NCBI GenBank assembly: GCA_947498595.1
Contig: CANMKX010000003.1
Span: 1-64,000 of the forward strand
Length of the DNA: 64,000 bases
Direction: 5' to 3'
From: an uncultured Aquimarina sp.
GTDB lineage: Bacteria > Bacteroidota > Bacteroidia > Flavobacteriales > Flavobacteriaceae
The position numbers were made by a program, and so were the translations under genes. The notes under the pieces are model-generated. The model saw only the letters and a program-made list of their open reading frames with translations. It did not search any database and was not told where the DNA came from. Below are positions 54,221 to 62,032 of the stretch, in pieces. The first letter of the stretch is position 1; each line of letters starts with the position of its first letter.

Positions 54221-54784
54221 TTAGCTTTTCCCTAACATTCCTTTTTTTATGTATTTACAAGCTGGTTCGTCCCCTAACCAAATCTTAAACAAGGCATATT
54301 TGAAATCTCTTCCTTCTATTTCGCCCATTTCCTCACCGTTCTTATAGGTCTTTACATTTTTATCTTTGGTATAGACCAAATCTATATAATCATTCACTTG
54401 AAGGTCTGCGGTAAATATCTTCAAAAATTTATCAATACGAACATCTAAGGTTTCTGTATTGCCATACATTGCATCATCAAATCCTTTCAAAAAGATTTTT
54501 CGCATACGATTACTGGTTATTTTTTTAGATACAATATTAAGACGTATGGCCATACTTTCATCTGCATCTAGAACAGATGCCGCATCTGCAAATTTGCTTT
54601 TGGTATATAACCCACCAGAATACGTATCAAATCCCAATACTTTACGCATTCCAACGCCATTCAATTTTAATGTTTCTTTTCCAAAAGTTAACTCATATGG
54701 TACTACAACGTCTCCCAAACGTATTTGTGCTACACCTGTTAGGTGATACACTAGTAGTACAGCAACAAGGATAAATTTTCTCAT
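54221..54784 (-). CDS. Chalcone isomerase-like exported protein
   Basis: 187 residues from the ATG at 54784 (the frame is open 14 codons upstream). A signal peptide (about 1-19, ending TGVAQ) is followed by the chalcone-isomerase-like fold: VVPYELTFGKETLKLNGVGMRKVL, read here as KLNGVGMRKV, then FDTYSGGLYTKSKFADAASV and AIRLNIVSKKITSNRMRKIF. Bacterial members are exported and of uncertain function (fatty acid binding has been proposed); it is not a flavonoid enzyme. It is transcribed alone on the minus strand. Confidence 0.85.
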   Translation of the reverse strand: MRKFILVAVLLVYHLTGVAQIRLGDVVVPYELTFGKETLKLNGVGMRKVLGFDTYSGGLYTKSKFADAASVLDADESMAIRLNIVSKKITSNRMRKIFLKGFDDAMYGNTETLDVRIDKFLKIFTADLQVNDYIDLVYTKDKNVKTYKNGEEMGEIEGRDFKYALFKIWLGDEPACKYIKKGMLGKS

Positions 54785-55115
54785 AGTAATAATAGTTTTG
54801 TTTAGTATTATTTTAAAAGTACACAAAAATTACGGTTTTTCTTGGTGACTTTTATCACTATAAACATTTTTATCATTTTTTTAACCCTTAGTTATCAAAC
54901 AACTATAAAAAATAATAAAATATTATTTTGACATAACTCATTTTTTTATAAACACTTTTATTTTTTCCTCATCTTATTTATAAATTAATCTAGGATCTTC
55001 TTTATTAAAATTATTCTCTCCCTATATCTGTGGATATAAAACCATAAATTATAACGATTGATCAACTTATTAAAAATCAAGTGATTTGTAGTGTACAATT
55101 TTTAAAACTAAAACC
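54785..55115. other. Intergenic region, 331 bp, between divergent genes
   Basis: AT-rich region holding the promoters of the chalcone-isomerase-like gene and the small peptide gene. I see no consensus box, hairpin or ORF that can be supported. Confidence 0.4.
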
Positions 55116-55295
55116 ATGAAAAAAGATTTTTTAAACCCAACAACTACAACAGAAGCTAATACTTATATGATGAATGGTATCGATCCACATGAAAGAGATA
55201 CACCAAAGCCTGACGGAGGAACTGCTACTGAAGGAGAATCTGAAGAAGAAGTAGATGAAGAAACTGAAAAGCCAGGAGGAATTGTTTATAAATAA
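55116..55295 (+). CDS. Small acidic peptide, 59 residues, unknown
   Basis: A complete reading frame from ATG to TAA codes for 59 residues: MKKDFLNPTTTTEANTY, then MMNGIDPHERDTPKP, a Gly/Thr/Glu-rich acidic segment (GGTATEGESEEEVDEETE) and KPGGIVYK at the end. There is no signal peptide or cysteine. It has its own terminator 14 bp after the stop, and sits 149 bp before the histidine kinase gene. The N-terminal half plus acidic C-terminal core is the shape of a ribosomally made peptide precursor (some graspetide-type precursors are rich in Thr/Glu/Asp), but no ATP-grasp or other modifying gene adjoins, so the function is open. Confidence 0.6.
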   Translation: MKKDFLNPTTTTEANTYMMNGIDPHERDTPKPDGGTATEGESEEEVDEETEKPGGIVYK

Positions 55296-55308
55296 TTCTA
55301 TGATTTCA

Positions 55309-55353
55309 ATAGCTTTGCGTATCTTTCCTACAAGAATGCAAAGCTATTTTTTT
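55309..55353 (+). terminator. Terminator after small acidic peptide gene
   Basis: A 10-bp stem (55309-55318 with 55338-55347) with a 19-nt loop, followed by T7, isolates the peptide gene from the kinase gene. Confidence 0.8.
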
Positions 55354-55444
55354 GTCATCCCCCTTCTAGACAAAATAGCTTATTCTTTCATATTCTGTAG
55401 CCAAAACATCGTTTTATCAACATTTTAAAAAACATTTTGTCATC

Positions 55445-57568
55445 ATGCACAGAAAATACTCTTACACTTTATTTCTACTCCCTTTTATTTTTTTCTTACA
55501 AACCTCATTAATAGCACAGCAGAATAAAACAGAAAATATTATTGAGAAACAACCAACTATAGAAAGAATTAATTTGTTAAATGATTTAGCTTGGGAGTGT
55601 ACTAAAGATTCCACTTCTTTACCCATAAGTTTAACTTATGCTTACGATGCGAATCAAAAAAGTAAAAAAATTAAATACAAAGAAGGCCTTGCTACTAGCT
55701 ACTATAGATTAGGTCATATTTATTTTCTTCGAAAAGATTTAAATAAAGCTGAATTAAACCTCATCAAATCTTTAAACATTGAACGAAAAATTAAAAATCA
55801 AGACAACATTGCCAAAGTAACCGATTTATTAGGTTCTACATATAGGAAATTAGGATATACAACCAAGGCTTTACATAATTATAATGAAGCTATTGAAATT
55901 TATCAGGTTCAAAAAGACTCTCCAAAAATTGCATCCATATACAATAAAATGGGACTTTTATTCAAAAACGAGCATCAATATACTAAAGCCATTAAATATT
56001 ATGCTAAGGAAAATAAAATCAGAATCTCTTTACAAAAACCTAAAAAAACAATTACTACTTACATCAATCTCGGCTATTGCTATAATAAATCTAGTAAATA
56101 CAATAGTGCTCTTTATGAATTAGAAAAAGGGAAGCAACTTGCTCAAAAACATCAAGATTCTTCTCAATTAGCTACTATCTTATTAAACATGGGACAATCT
56201 TATCAGGAACTTAAAAAACTAGATACTGCATTGTCGTACTATAAAAAATCTTTTTATTTAAAAGAACAACTAAAATTAAATAAAACTGAGATTCTATTAA
56301 ATAATATTGGTGCCATCTATCAAGACCAAAAAGACTATTCTAATGCGATTAAATTTTATAAAAAAAGCATTGATTATTCTAACAAAATAAATGACAGCAA
56401 AACTTTAAGCCTTTCGTATTACAACATAGGAAATGTATTCTTAAAAACTCAGCAATACACTAAGGCGTTGGATTATCATCAAAAAGCATTAAAAATCGCC
56501 ACAAAACAGCAAAACATTCATCTAAAATTGCAGATACTAATGAGTATTGCTGAGGATTATGAACAATTAGGAGACTTTAAAAAATCTTCAAAATACAATG
56601 AGCAACATATAGTATTACGAGACAGTATAGATATTGATTTATTAACTAAAATAGATGATGAGACTCTTGAGTTAAAAAAAGATGTTTTCGATAAAAACAT
56701 TGAAATCCAAACAGCAAAAGAACAACAGGATAAATTAAAACTTCATCAAAGCAAATTAAAACTATATGGAACTATTGCGTTTAGTATTGCTATAGGAATA
56801 TTATTTTTTGCAATATTATGGAATTATCGCCTTAAAAAAAGTACCATCATAGAACGTCAAGAAAACCAGCTCAAAAAAGCTGAGTTAGAGGAATTATTAA
56901 AAAAACAAGAACTCAAATCTATTCATGCAATGATTGATGGGCAAGAACAGGAACGTAAACGAATCGCACAGGATTTACACGATCGATTAGGGAGTATGCT
57001 GTCAATGGTAAAAATTCATTACAAAGCTGTAGAAGATAATCTTGATAAATTAAAAATCGAAGCCAAAGAACAATACGATCGTGCCAATATCTTACTTGAT
57101 GAAGCTTGTGTCGCTGTTCGTGAAATTTCGCATAATATGATTTCTGGAGTATTGACTAAGTTTGGATTAATTGCAGCACTTAACGAATTAAAATCCGGAT
57201 TAGAATCCACCAACACACTGCAAGTTGAGCTGATTGATCATGGGTTTGATAATCGTATTGACAACCATATAGAAATTAACATATATAGAATCATTCAAGA
57301 ACTTATTAGCAATACAATAAAACATGCCAATGCTACCGAAATAAGTATCCAATTACTAAAACGCGATAATGCTTTACAAATAATGATTGAAGATGATGGA
57401 GTTGGTTTTGATACCGAGGTCATCAATCATTATGCAGGTATTGGTCTTAAAGGCATTTTATCTAGAGTACAAAATTTACATGGAACAATTGATTTTGATT
57501 CAAAAATCGAACACGGAACAACCGTAACTATCGATATTCCATTACAATATAACACTAACAACTTATGA
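55445..57568 (+). CDS. TPR-containing sensor histidine kinase (HisKA_3/NarL type)
   Basis: 707 residues. A signal peptide (about 1-25) leads into a periplasmic TPR array (about residues 80-395; repeats such as ATSYYRLGHIYFLRKDLNKA and SIYNKMGLLFKNEHQYTKAI), then a coiled coil, a TM helix (about 440-460) and the cytoplasmic kinase. The phosphoacceptor is His512 in RKRIAQDLHDRLGSMLS, with an HATPase_c domain (N box IIQELISNTIKHANA, G box DDGVGFD, GIGLKGI). The stop overlaps the start of the response regulator gene (ATGA). The ligand is unknown; the TPR array suggests protein or peptide sensing. Confidence 0.93.
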   Translation: MHRKYSYTLFLLPFIFFLQTSLIAQQNKTENIIEKQPTIERINLLNDLAWECTKDSTSLPISLTYAYDANQKSKKIKYKEGLATSYYRLGHIYFLRKDLNKAELNLIKSLNIERKIKNQDNIAKVTDLLGSTYRKLGYTTKALHNYNEAIEIYQVQKDSPKIASIYNKMGLLFKNEHQYTKAIKYYAKENKIRISLQKPKKTITTYINLGYCYNKSSKYNSALYELEKGKQLAQKHQDSSQLATILLNMGQSYQELKKLDTALSYYKKSFYLKEQLKLNKTEILLNNIGAIYQDQKDYSNAIKFYKKSIDYSNKINDSKTLSLSYYNIGNVFLKTQQYTKALDYHQKALKIATKQQNIHLKLQILMSIAEDYEQLGDFKKSSKYNEQHIVLRDSIDIDLLTKIDDETLELKKDVFDKNIEIQTAKEQQDKLKLHQSKLKLYGTIAFSIAIGILFFAILWNYRLKKSTIIERQENQLKKAELEELLKKQELKSIHAMIDGQEQERKRIAQDLHDRLGSMLSMVKIHYKAVEDNLDKLKIEAKEQYDRANILLDEACVAVREISHNMISGVLTKFGLIAALNELKSGLESTNTLQVELIDHGFDNRIDNHIEINIYRIIQELISNTIKHANATEISIQLLKRDNALQIMIEDDGVGFDTEVINHYAGIGLKGILSRVQNLHGTIDFDSKIEHGTTVTIDIPLQYNTNNL

Positions 57569-58209
57569 ACAATAATCAACAAATTAACGTTATGATTGCG
57601 GACGATCATCAAATTGTAATTGATGGGATACGCTCTTTATTAAAAAAGAATTCTAATACTACTATTGTAGGAGAAGCTTATGACGGAAAAGAAGCACTTC
57701 GTTTGATCAAAGAAAAAAATATTGACATCGCTATTTTGGATATCAATATGCCATTACTCACAGGAGTTGAAGTCACCAAAGAAATAAAAAGATTAGGGCT
57801 TAAAACCAAAGTTCTTTTCTTGACAATGCATGAATCTCCCGAATTTGTATCTCAATCTATGGAAATTGGAGCCGAAGGTTATATCGTAAAAAACAGAGGT
57901 AAAGAAGAACTCGAAGCTGCCTTAAATGCACTTTATGAAGGTAAAGATTATTATGGTGCTGAAGCTAAAAGTGCCTATTTTAACAAAGCAAGACAACAGA
58001 AAAAAAACGCACAAGAGATACGGTTAACTCGCCGTGAAAAAGAAGTATTAAAACTCATAGCTGAGGGGTTAACTACTCCTAAAATTTCAGAAAAATTATT
58101 CATAGCAAATGCTACTGTGGAAACACACAGACGTAATCTACTTGAAAAAACAAAAACTTCGAATACAATGCTTTTAGTTCGCTATGCTGTAGAAAATAAA
58201 TACGTTTAA
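57565..58209 (+). CDS. NarL/LuxR-type response regulator
   Basis: 214 residues. The receiver domain has Asp13/Asp14 (IADDHQ), phosphoacceptor Asp59 (AILDINMP), Thr in LFLTMHE and Lys in YIVKNRG. The C-terminal LuxR-type HTH is RREKEVLKLIAEGLTTPKIS with ANATVETHRRNLLEK. It is the cognate partner of the upstream kinase (4-bp overlap). A strong terminator ends the operon, so the downstream caspase/TIR array is a separate unit that this regulator could control; that is inferred. Confidence 0.95.
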   Translation: MNNNQQINVMIADDHQIVIDGIRSLLKKNSNTTIVGEAYDGKEALRLIKEKNIDIAILDINMPLLTGVEVTKEIKRLGLKTKVLFLTMHESPEFVSQSMEIGAEGYIVKNRGKEELEAALNALYEGKDYYGAEAKSAYFNKARQQKKNAQEIRLTRREKEVLKLIAEGLTTPKISEKLFIANATVETHRRNLLEKTKTSNTMLLVRYAVENKYV

Positions 58210-58512
58210 AAACTTTCATTAAAAAAATCAAAAGCACATAACAATTTAGTTATGTGCTTTTTTTATGAAATAATAAATAAAAACCATTTTTCAAACTACT
58301 AAATTCCAATGTTTTTTACGTTCTATTGCCTTTTACATAAATCGTAAATATTCATATATAATTAAGCAAAAAATAGCATTACATCCCTCCTATTATTCAT
58401 TATGATCAAAAAATCATCATTTCTAATGAGAAAAAACCCATAGAATTACGGTTTCCCGCATCCTAGTTTCCATAGAAATTTGTATTCATAACTAATTACA
58501 AATAATCAACTT
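58210..58512. other. Intergenic region, 303 bp, upstream of the caspase/TIR array
   Basis: Contains the terminator at 58230-58264 and then about 245 bp of AT-rich sequence leading to the array. The array promoter must lie here, but no clear TAnnTTTG with a -33 partner was found, nor an inverted repeat long enough to call an operator. Confidence 0.4.
58230..58264 (+). terminator. Terminator after two-component operon
   Basis: A 13-bp stem (58230-58242 with 58249-58261) with a 6-nt loop and a T-rich end lies 20 bp after the response regulator gene. Confidence 0.9.
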
Positions 58513-59316
58513 ATGAAAAGCTTACAAATTGAGTATTCCAAAGAGATTGCTAGAGAGCTTGGTAAAATTGCTATTTATCTTCCTGGAGAAGAATTACAAA
58601 TAGGTGATATCATCCGTTTTCCGTATGGTAAAACAAGTATTTTTAAAAAAGTAAATCCTCTTGGTAGCTTTATTAAAATAAGTAGTCTTTCGCATTTGGG
58701 TATAACAACACCTCCAACTCGCAAATCCAAATCTCCCGATTCTTACCGCTTTACTAGTAAAGATGGTGTGCAGTTACAGTTTGGGGCAACTGCTCAAGCA
58801 TCTTTATCTAATACGAGTTTACCACAAGCAAATGGTTCTTTACAAATTAAAATGTCTAACGAAGGAGCTATTTGTTTTTTTGCTCTTGATTGTTACAAAG
58901 AACAATTAGATCACATTGCTGCTTTGGAACATGAAATCAATACACACGATAATGAAATGATTTGGGACGATACATTTCTTGTTACTTCGGTTACTACAGC
59001 TCAAAAAGCACTAATCATCCAATCTAACTCTTCTTCATCAGAAGTGGTACTTGATGGAGATGTACAAGGGCTACAATCCAGTCAAGTAGGATCGCTTAGT
59101 GCAGATACTTCTATCAAGATACAAAAGCAACAAGGAGATCTTTTTATTAAAGATTGGTCTGATACTGTTACTATTTTTATGGATGTAATGCGTTTTGACA
59201 AAAAAGTCTTTGGAGCACCAATAACCTCAACTCCAAAAAATATAGTTACTAATGATATCCCCATAATAGATTCCTCTATCACATTATCAGCTGTATCTGC
59301 TAGCGAAATATGCTAA
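58513..59316 (+). CDS. Unknown 267-residue protein, first gene of caspase/TIR array
   Basis: 267 residues, no signal peptide or TM helix, mostly beta-strand in pattern. Segments that look conserved by composition: EIAIYLPGEELQIGDIIRFP without its flanks, PLGSFIKISSLSHLGI, SPDSYRFTSKDGVQLQFGA, CFFALDCYKEQLDHI, and LVTSVTTAQKALIIQSNSSS with SSSEVVLD. The C terminus is SASEIC with a terminal Cys. I do not recognise a named family. It lies 54 bp before the caspase gene on the same strand, so it is probably a partner: a sensor, a caspase substrate or a pore-forming effector. This is inference from position; gasdermins are known to pair with caspases, but their N-terminal Cys is absent here. Confidence 0.6.
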   Translation: MKSLQIEYSKEIARELGKIAIYLPGEELQIGDIIRFPYGKTSIFKKVNPLGSFIKISSLSHLGITTPPTRKSKSPDSYRFTSKDGVQLQFGATAQASLSNTSLPQANGSLQIKMSNEGAICFFALDCYKEQLDHIAALEHEINTHDNEMIWDDTFLVTSVTTAQKALIIQSNSSSSEVVLDGDVQGLQSSQVGSLSADTSIKIQKQQGDLFIKDWSDTVTIFMDVMRFDKKVFGAPITSTPKNIVTNDIPIIDSSITLSAVSASEIC

Positions 59317-59370
59317 TACAATTTTTACCTAAATAATATTGCAATCAATTTTAACTAAATATCAATTTTT

Positions 59371-60327
59371 ATGAAAAGAGCCTTAATAGTAGGTATTAAC
59401 CATTATCAAAATGCCCCTCTTAAAGGGTGTGTGGGAGATGCTCAACGTATGAAAGAAGTTTTATCAAAACACCATGACGGTTCTCCTAACTTCAACTGTA
59501 AATTATTAATATCAAAAGAAGAAAGTAAATATCCTATCACGACATCGCGTTTAAAAGAAAATATTTTTAAGCTTTTTAAACAAGAAGCAGATATGGCTCT
59601 TCTGTACTTTTCGGGACATGGTGCGACCAATGATGTAGGAAACTATCTCGTAACACAAGATGCTTTAAAATATAATGAAGGAGTATCGTTACAAGAAATT
59701 ATCACGCTAGCTAATAATTCTAAAGTAAAAGAAGCTATTATTATTCTCGATGCTTGTCATAGTGGTCATTTAGGCAATGTAATGGATATTGGCAATCGTA
59801 AAGCATTGCTACGAGAAGGTGTTTCTGTATTAACTTCTAGTCGAGATACTCAATACTCTGTAGAACGTAGCGGTGCTGGATTGTTTACAACTCTAGTTTA
59901 TGAAGCATTACAAGGTGGTGCTGCCGATATCACAGGAAATATCAATGTTGCTAGAGTTTATAATTATGTAGACCAATTATTATCTACATGGGAACAGCGT
60001 CCTGTATTTAAATCACATCTCTCCAAAATGATTTCGCTACGCAATCATCCACCTAAAATTCCTTTAAAAGTACTACGCTTACTTCCTAATTATTTTAAAA
60101 CAAAAAGTGCCCCTTTAGCACTCTCTCCAGCTTATGAAGAAAGTATCTCGCCTAGAGATCTTGAATCAGAAAAAGTTATGAAATATTTACGTCTACTTTA
60201 TGTCAATGGCTTATTGATTCCAGAAGACACTCCATCAATGTATCATGCGGCTAAAGAACATAAAGCCTGCAAGCTTACTTCTCTGGGGCAGTTTTATTGG
60301 GGACTGGCAGAAAAAGGGCAACTCTAA
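59371..60327 (+). CDS. Caspase-like (peptidase C14) protease
   Basis: 318 residues. The caspase/metacaspase-like core spans about residues 1-225: MKRALIVGINHYQNAPLKGC, the His83 motif ALLYFSGHGAT, and Cys129 in IIILDACHSGHLGN, the catalytic dyad. The downstream ALLREGVSVLTSSRDTQ and SGAGLFTTLVYEALQGGAAD are typical of bacterial p20-like caspases. The C-terminal ~90 residues (EESISPRDLESEKVMKYLRL to YHAAKEHKACKLTSLGQFYW) look like a winged-helix or small helical domain, perhaps for partner binding. Bacterial caspase-likes cleave effectors in defence or cell-death systems. The neighbours (TIR, membrane proteins) support that. No signal peptide: cytoplasmic. Confidence 0.9.
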   Translation: MKRALIVGINHYQNAPLKGCVGDAQRMKEVLSKHHDGSPNFNCKLLISKEESKYPITTSRLKENIFKLFKQEADMALLYFSGHGATNDVGNYLVTQDALKYNEGVSLQEIITLANNSKVKEAIIILDACHSGHLGNVMDIGNRKALLREGVSVLTSSRDTQYSVERSGAGLFTTLVYEALQGGAADITGNINVARVYNYVDQLLSTWEQRPVFKSHLSKMISLRNHPPKIPLKVLRLLPNYFKTKSAPLALSPAYEESISPRDLESEKVMKYLRLLYVNGLLIPEDTPSMYHAAKEHKACKLTSLGQFYWGLAEKGQL

Positions 60328-60352
60328 CATTTATTTTTAAAGTTACAAACTC

Positions 60353-60718
60353 ATGAGCAAACAATTTATCCATTACATACACCGAATGATTCATATTTTA
60401 TTAGCGGCTTCTATCCCATATATAGGATATCTAATCATGAAACACTTCAATCGTAACGGAGGCGCCGCAGCTACAACATCGGTATTAAAAGATTTTGGTT
60501 TCAATATTAGCATGGAAATGGGATTAAAAGTACTCTTTTTAATTAGCGTAGTGTCTTTTGTTATCTATGACCATTTACTAATTCAATATTATCGAAAAAA
60601 AATAGAAACTGAAATCAATGCAAGACAACTCAATAATGTTTCTAGTGTATTACAAACTATAGATAGTTATAACATTTCTAATATTTTAAAATCAACCTTA
60701 AAAAGTTATTATTTATGA
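60353..60718 (+). CDS. Small membrane protein of the caspase/TIR array
   Basis: 121 residues with two predicted TM helices (about 10-30 and 57-77), a Gly/Ala-rich loop (NRNGGAAATTSVL) between, and a polar, Lys/Glu/Asn-rich C-terminal helix (about 80-121). I do not recognise it. The stop overlaps the start of the TIR gene (ATGA), which suggests coupled translation and perhaps a complex between this membrane protein and the TIR protein. Gap to the caspase gene is 25 bp. Confidence 0.65.
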   Translation: MSKQFIHYIHRMIHILLAASIPYIGYLIMKHFNRNGGAAATTSVLKDFGFNISMEMGLKVLFLISVVSFVIYDHLLIQYYRKKIETEINARQLNNVSSVLQTIDSYNISNILKSTLKSYYL

Positions 60719-61488
60719 ATCGTATCAGTTTAAATTCCCACGAACGGAAAAATCTAATTCAAGAAATCGCTCTGTATTTATTTTCTAAATACGCTGATGA
60801 CAAAAAATTAATTAAAGAAAAATTAGCAGCTTACGGTATTACGATCTCAATTCAACGATTGCGTAATAGAATTATTTTCACAAGCTTTCTAGAGCAACAA
60901 GATGATGCACGATTGTTATTAATCCAACAAGGAGAACGCATTCATTCTTCTATCATTGCAAACCCATCATATTCTGGAATTGTAGCGACATTACATGGGC
61001 CTAAAAAGATATTTATCAGTCATTCTATCAAAGATAAAGTTGTTGTAGGAAAGACAATTCGTATTCTTGAAGAGATTGGTATTAAAAGTAGTCAAATTTA
61101 TTGTAGTTCGTACGAAGGCTATGGTACTCCTCTCGGCGAAAATTACTTAGATGTACTTAAAAACGAATTGCAAGGAGATGTTCTGGTGCTTTTTATTCTT
61201 TCAGAAAATTTCTTTAATAGTAAACTCTGCTTATCAGAGATGGGAGCTACATGGATTTTGTCTCAAAATCAAATTCCAATTTACATTCCTCCATTTGGTC
61301 CTGAACAAGTAAAAGGTGTTTTTCCAACAACTCAAGGGCTTAATGTAAACAACCGCCATCAAATCACGACACTTAAAAAGCGTTTAGAGCGTGATTTTGA
61401 AATTTCGTTTACCATCGATGAGGTTATCTGGAGTCAAAAACTTGACGACATCCTCAACGATATCAATATCAGTATTCAACCTAATTAA
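60715..61488 (+). CDS. TIR-domain protein
   Basis: 257 residues. Residues 1 to about 90 are a helical, Lys-rich domain (HERKNLIQEIALYLFSKY, then KKLIKEKLAAYGITISIQRL) that may be an adaptor or effector-associated domain; similarity to EAD-type domains is a guess. The TIR domain runs about 97-215: KKIFISHSIKDKVVVGKTI (BB-loop side), CSSYEGYGTPLGENY, VLVLFILSENFFNSKLCLSE with Cys172 and Glu175 at the place of the catalytic glutamate of NAD-cleaving TIRs, and MGATWILSQNQIPIYIPP. It may cleave NAD+ or make a nucleotide signal; alternatively it acts as a scaffold. It starts on the ATGA overlap after the membrane protein. Confidence 0.88.
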   Translation: MNRISLNSHERKNLIQEIALYLFSKYADDKKLIKEKLAAYGITISIQRLRNRIIFTSFLEQQDDARLLLIQQGERIHSSIIANPSYSGIVATLHGPKKIFISHSIKDKVVVGKTIRILEEIGIKSSQIYCSSYEGYGTPLGENYLDVLKNELQGDVLVLFILSENFFNSKLCLSEMGATWILSQNQIPIYIPPFGPEQVKGVFPTTQGLNVNNRHQITTLKKRLERDFEISFTIDEVIWSQKLDDILNDINISIQPN

Positions 61489-61522
61489 ATATAAATCATT
61501 TCCCCCACTAATTACTTATATT

Positions 61523-61894
61523 ATGATTACTAAATATAATTATCAAATTATCAAAAACAGCTCTCTAATTTGTGCCGCTCTTTTATTATTAGGCATTTTT
61601 AATTTACCTATAATTTTCTACACGGTTTTGCGTGTAGTAGTAATGACAGGTGCTTTTGCTGTTATTATCAATCGTAGTAGAAATAAAGAATATTTATGGT
61701 GTATTGCTTTTGCTATTATCGCCATGCTCTTTAATCCTATTATACCTTTATACTTATATCAAAGTTCTAAATGGTTTTTATTTGATGCCTTAATCGCTAT
61801 TTTATTTTTGATTGACTATTGTACTCCAAATCAAATCAAACCTTTAGATGTTCAAAAAAAACAAAGAACATATCAGCGAGATAAAGTGTATTAA
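61523..61894 (+). CDS. Small three-TM membrane protein (DUF6804-like)
   Basis: 123 residues from the ATG at 61523; an in-frame extension upstream lies inside the TIR gene. Three hydrophobic segments (about 14-32, 38-52, 60-82, with ILFLIDY near the end) are followed by a short basic tail. The segment IAMLFNPIIPLYLYQSSKWF has the N-P-I-I-P pattern I associate with DUF6804 proteins (small Bacteroidota membrane proteins). The gene is 34 bp after the TIR gene and 138 bp before the coiled-coil gene. Membership of the array is by co-orientation. Confidence 0.65.
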   Translation: MITKYNYQIIKNSSLICAALLLLGIFNLPIIFYTVLRVVVMTGAFAVIINRSRNKEYLWCIAFAIIAMLFNPIIPLYLYQSSKWFLFDALIAILFLIDYCTPNQIKPLDVQKKQRTYQRDKVY

Positions 61895-62032
61895 ATCTCT
61901 ATAACAACTTTTATTACCCTATATCATATTTGTATTACTCCCCCATAGTAATACAACAGCCCTTCTATACCCCTAAATGATCGAACTAACGAACGTATTC
62001 TAACTTAAAATTAAATCCTAAAAACTATTCTA

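Noticed and set aside
58513..59316. Firm assignment as a bacterial gasdermin
   Set aside because: The caspase neighbour is suggestive, but no gasdermin motif or N-terminal Cys is visible; kept as a hypothesis only.
61391..61522. Upstream extension of the small membrane protein
   Set aside because: It overlaps the TIR reading frame; the ATG at 61523 gives the normal hydrophobic N terminus.
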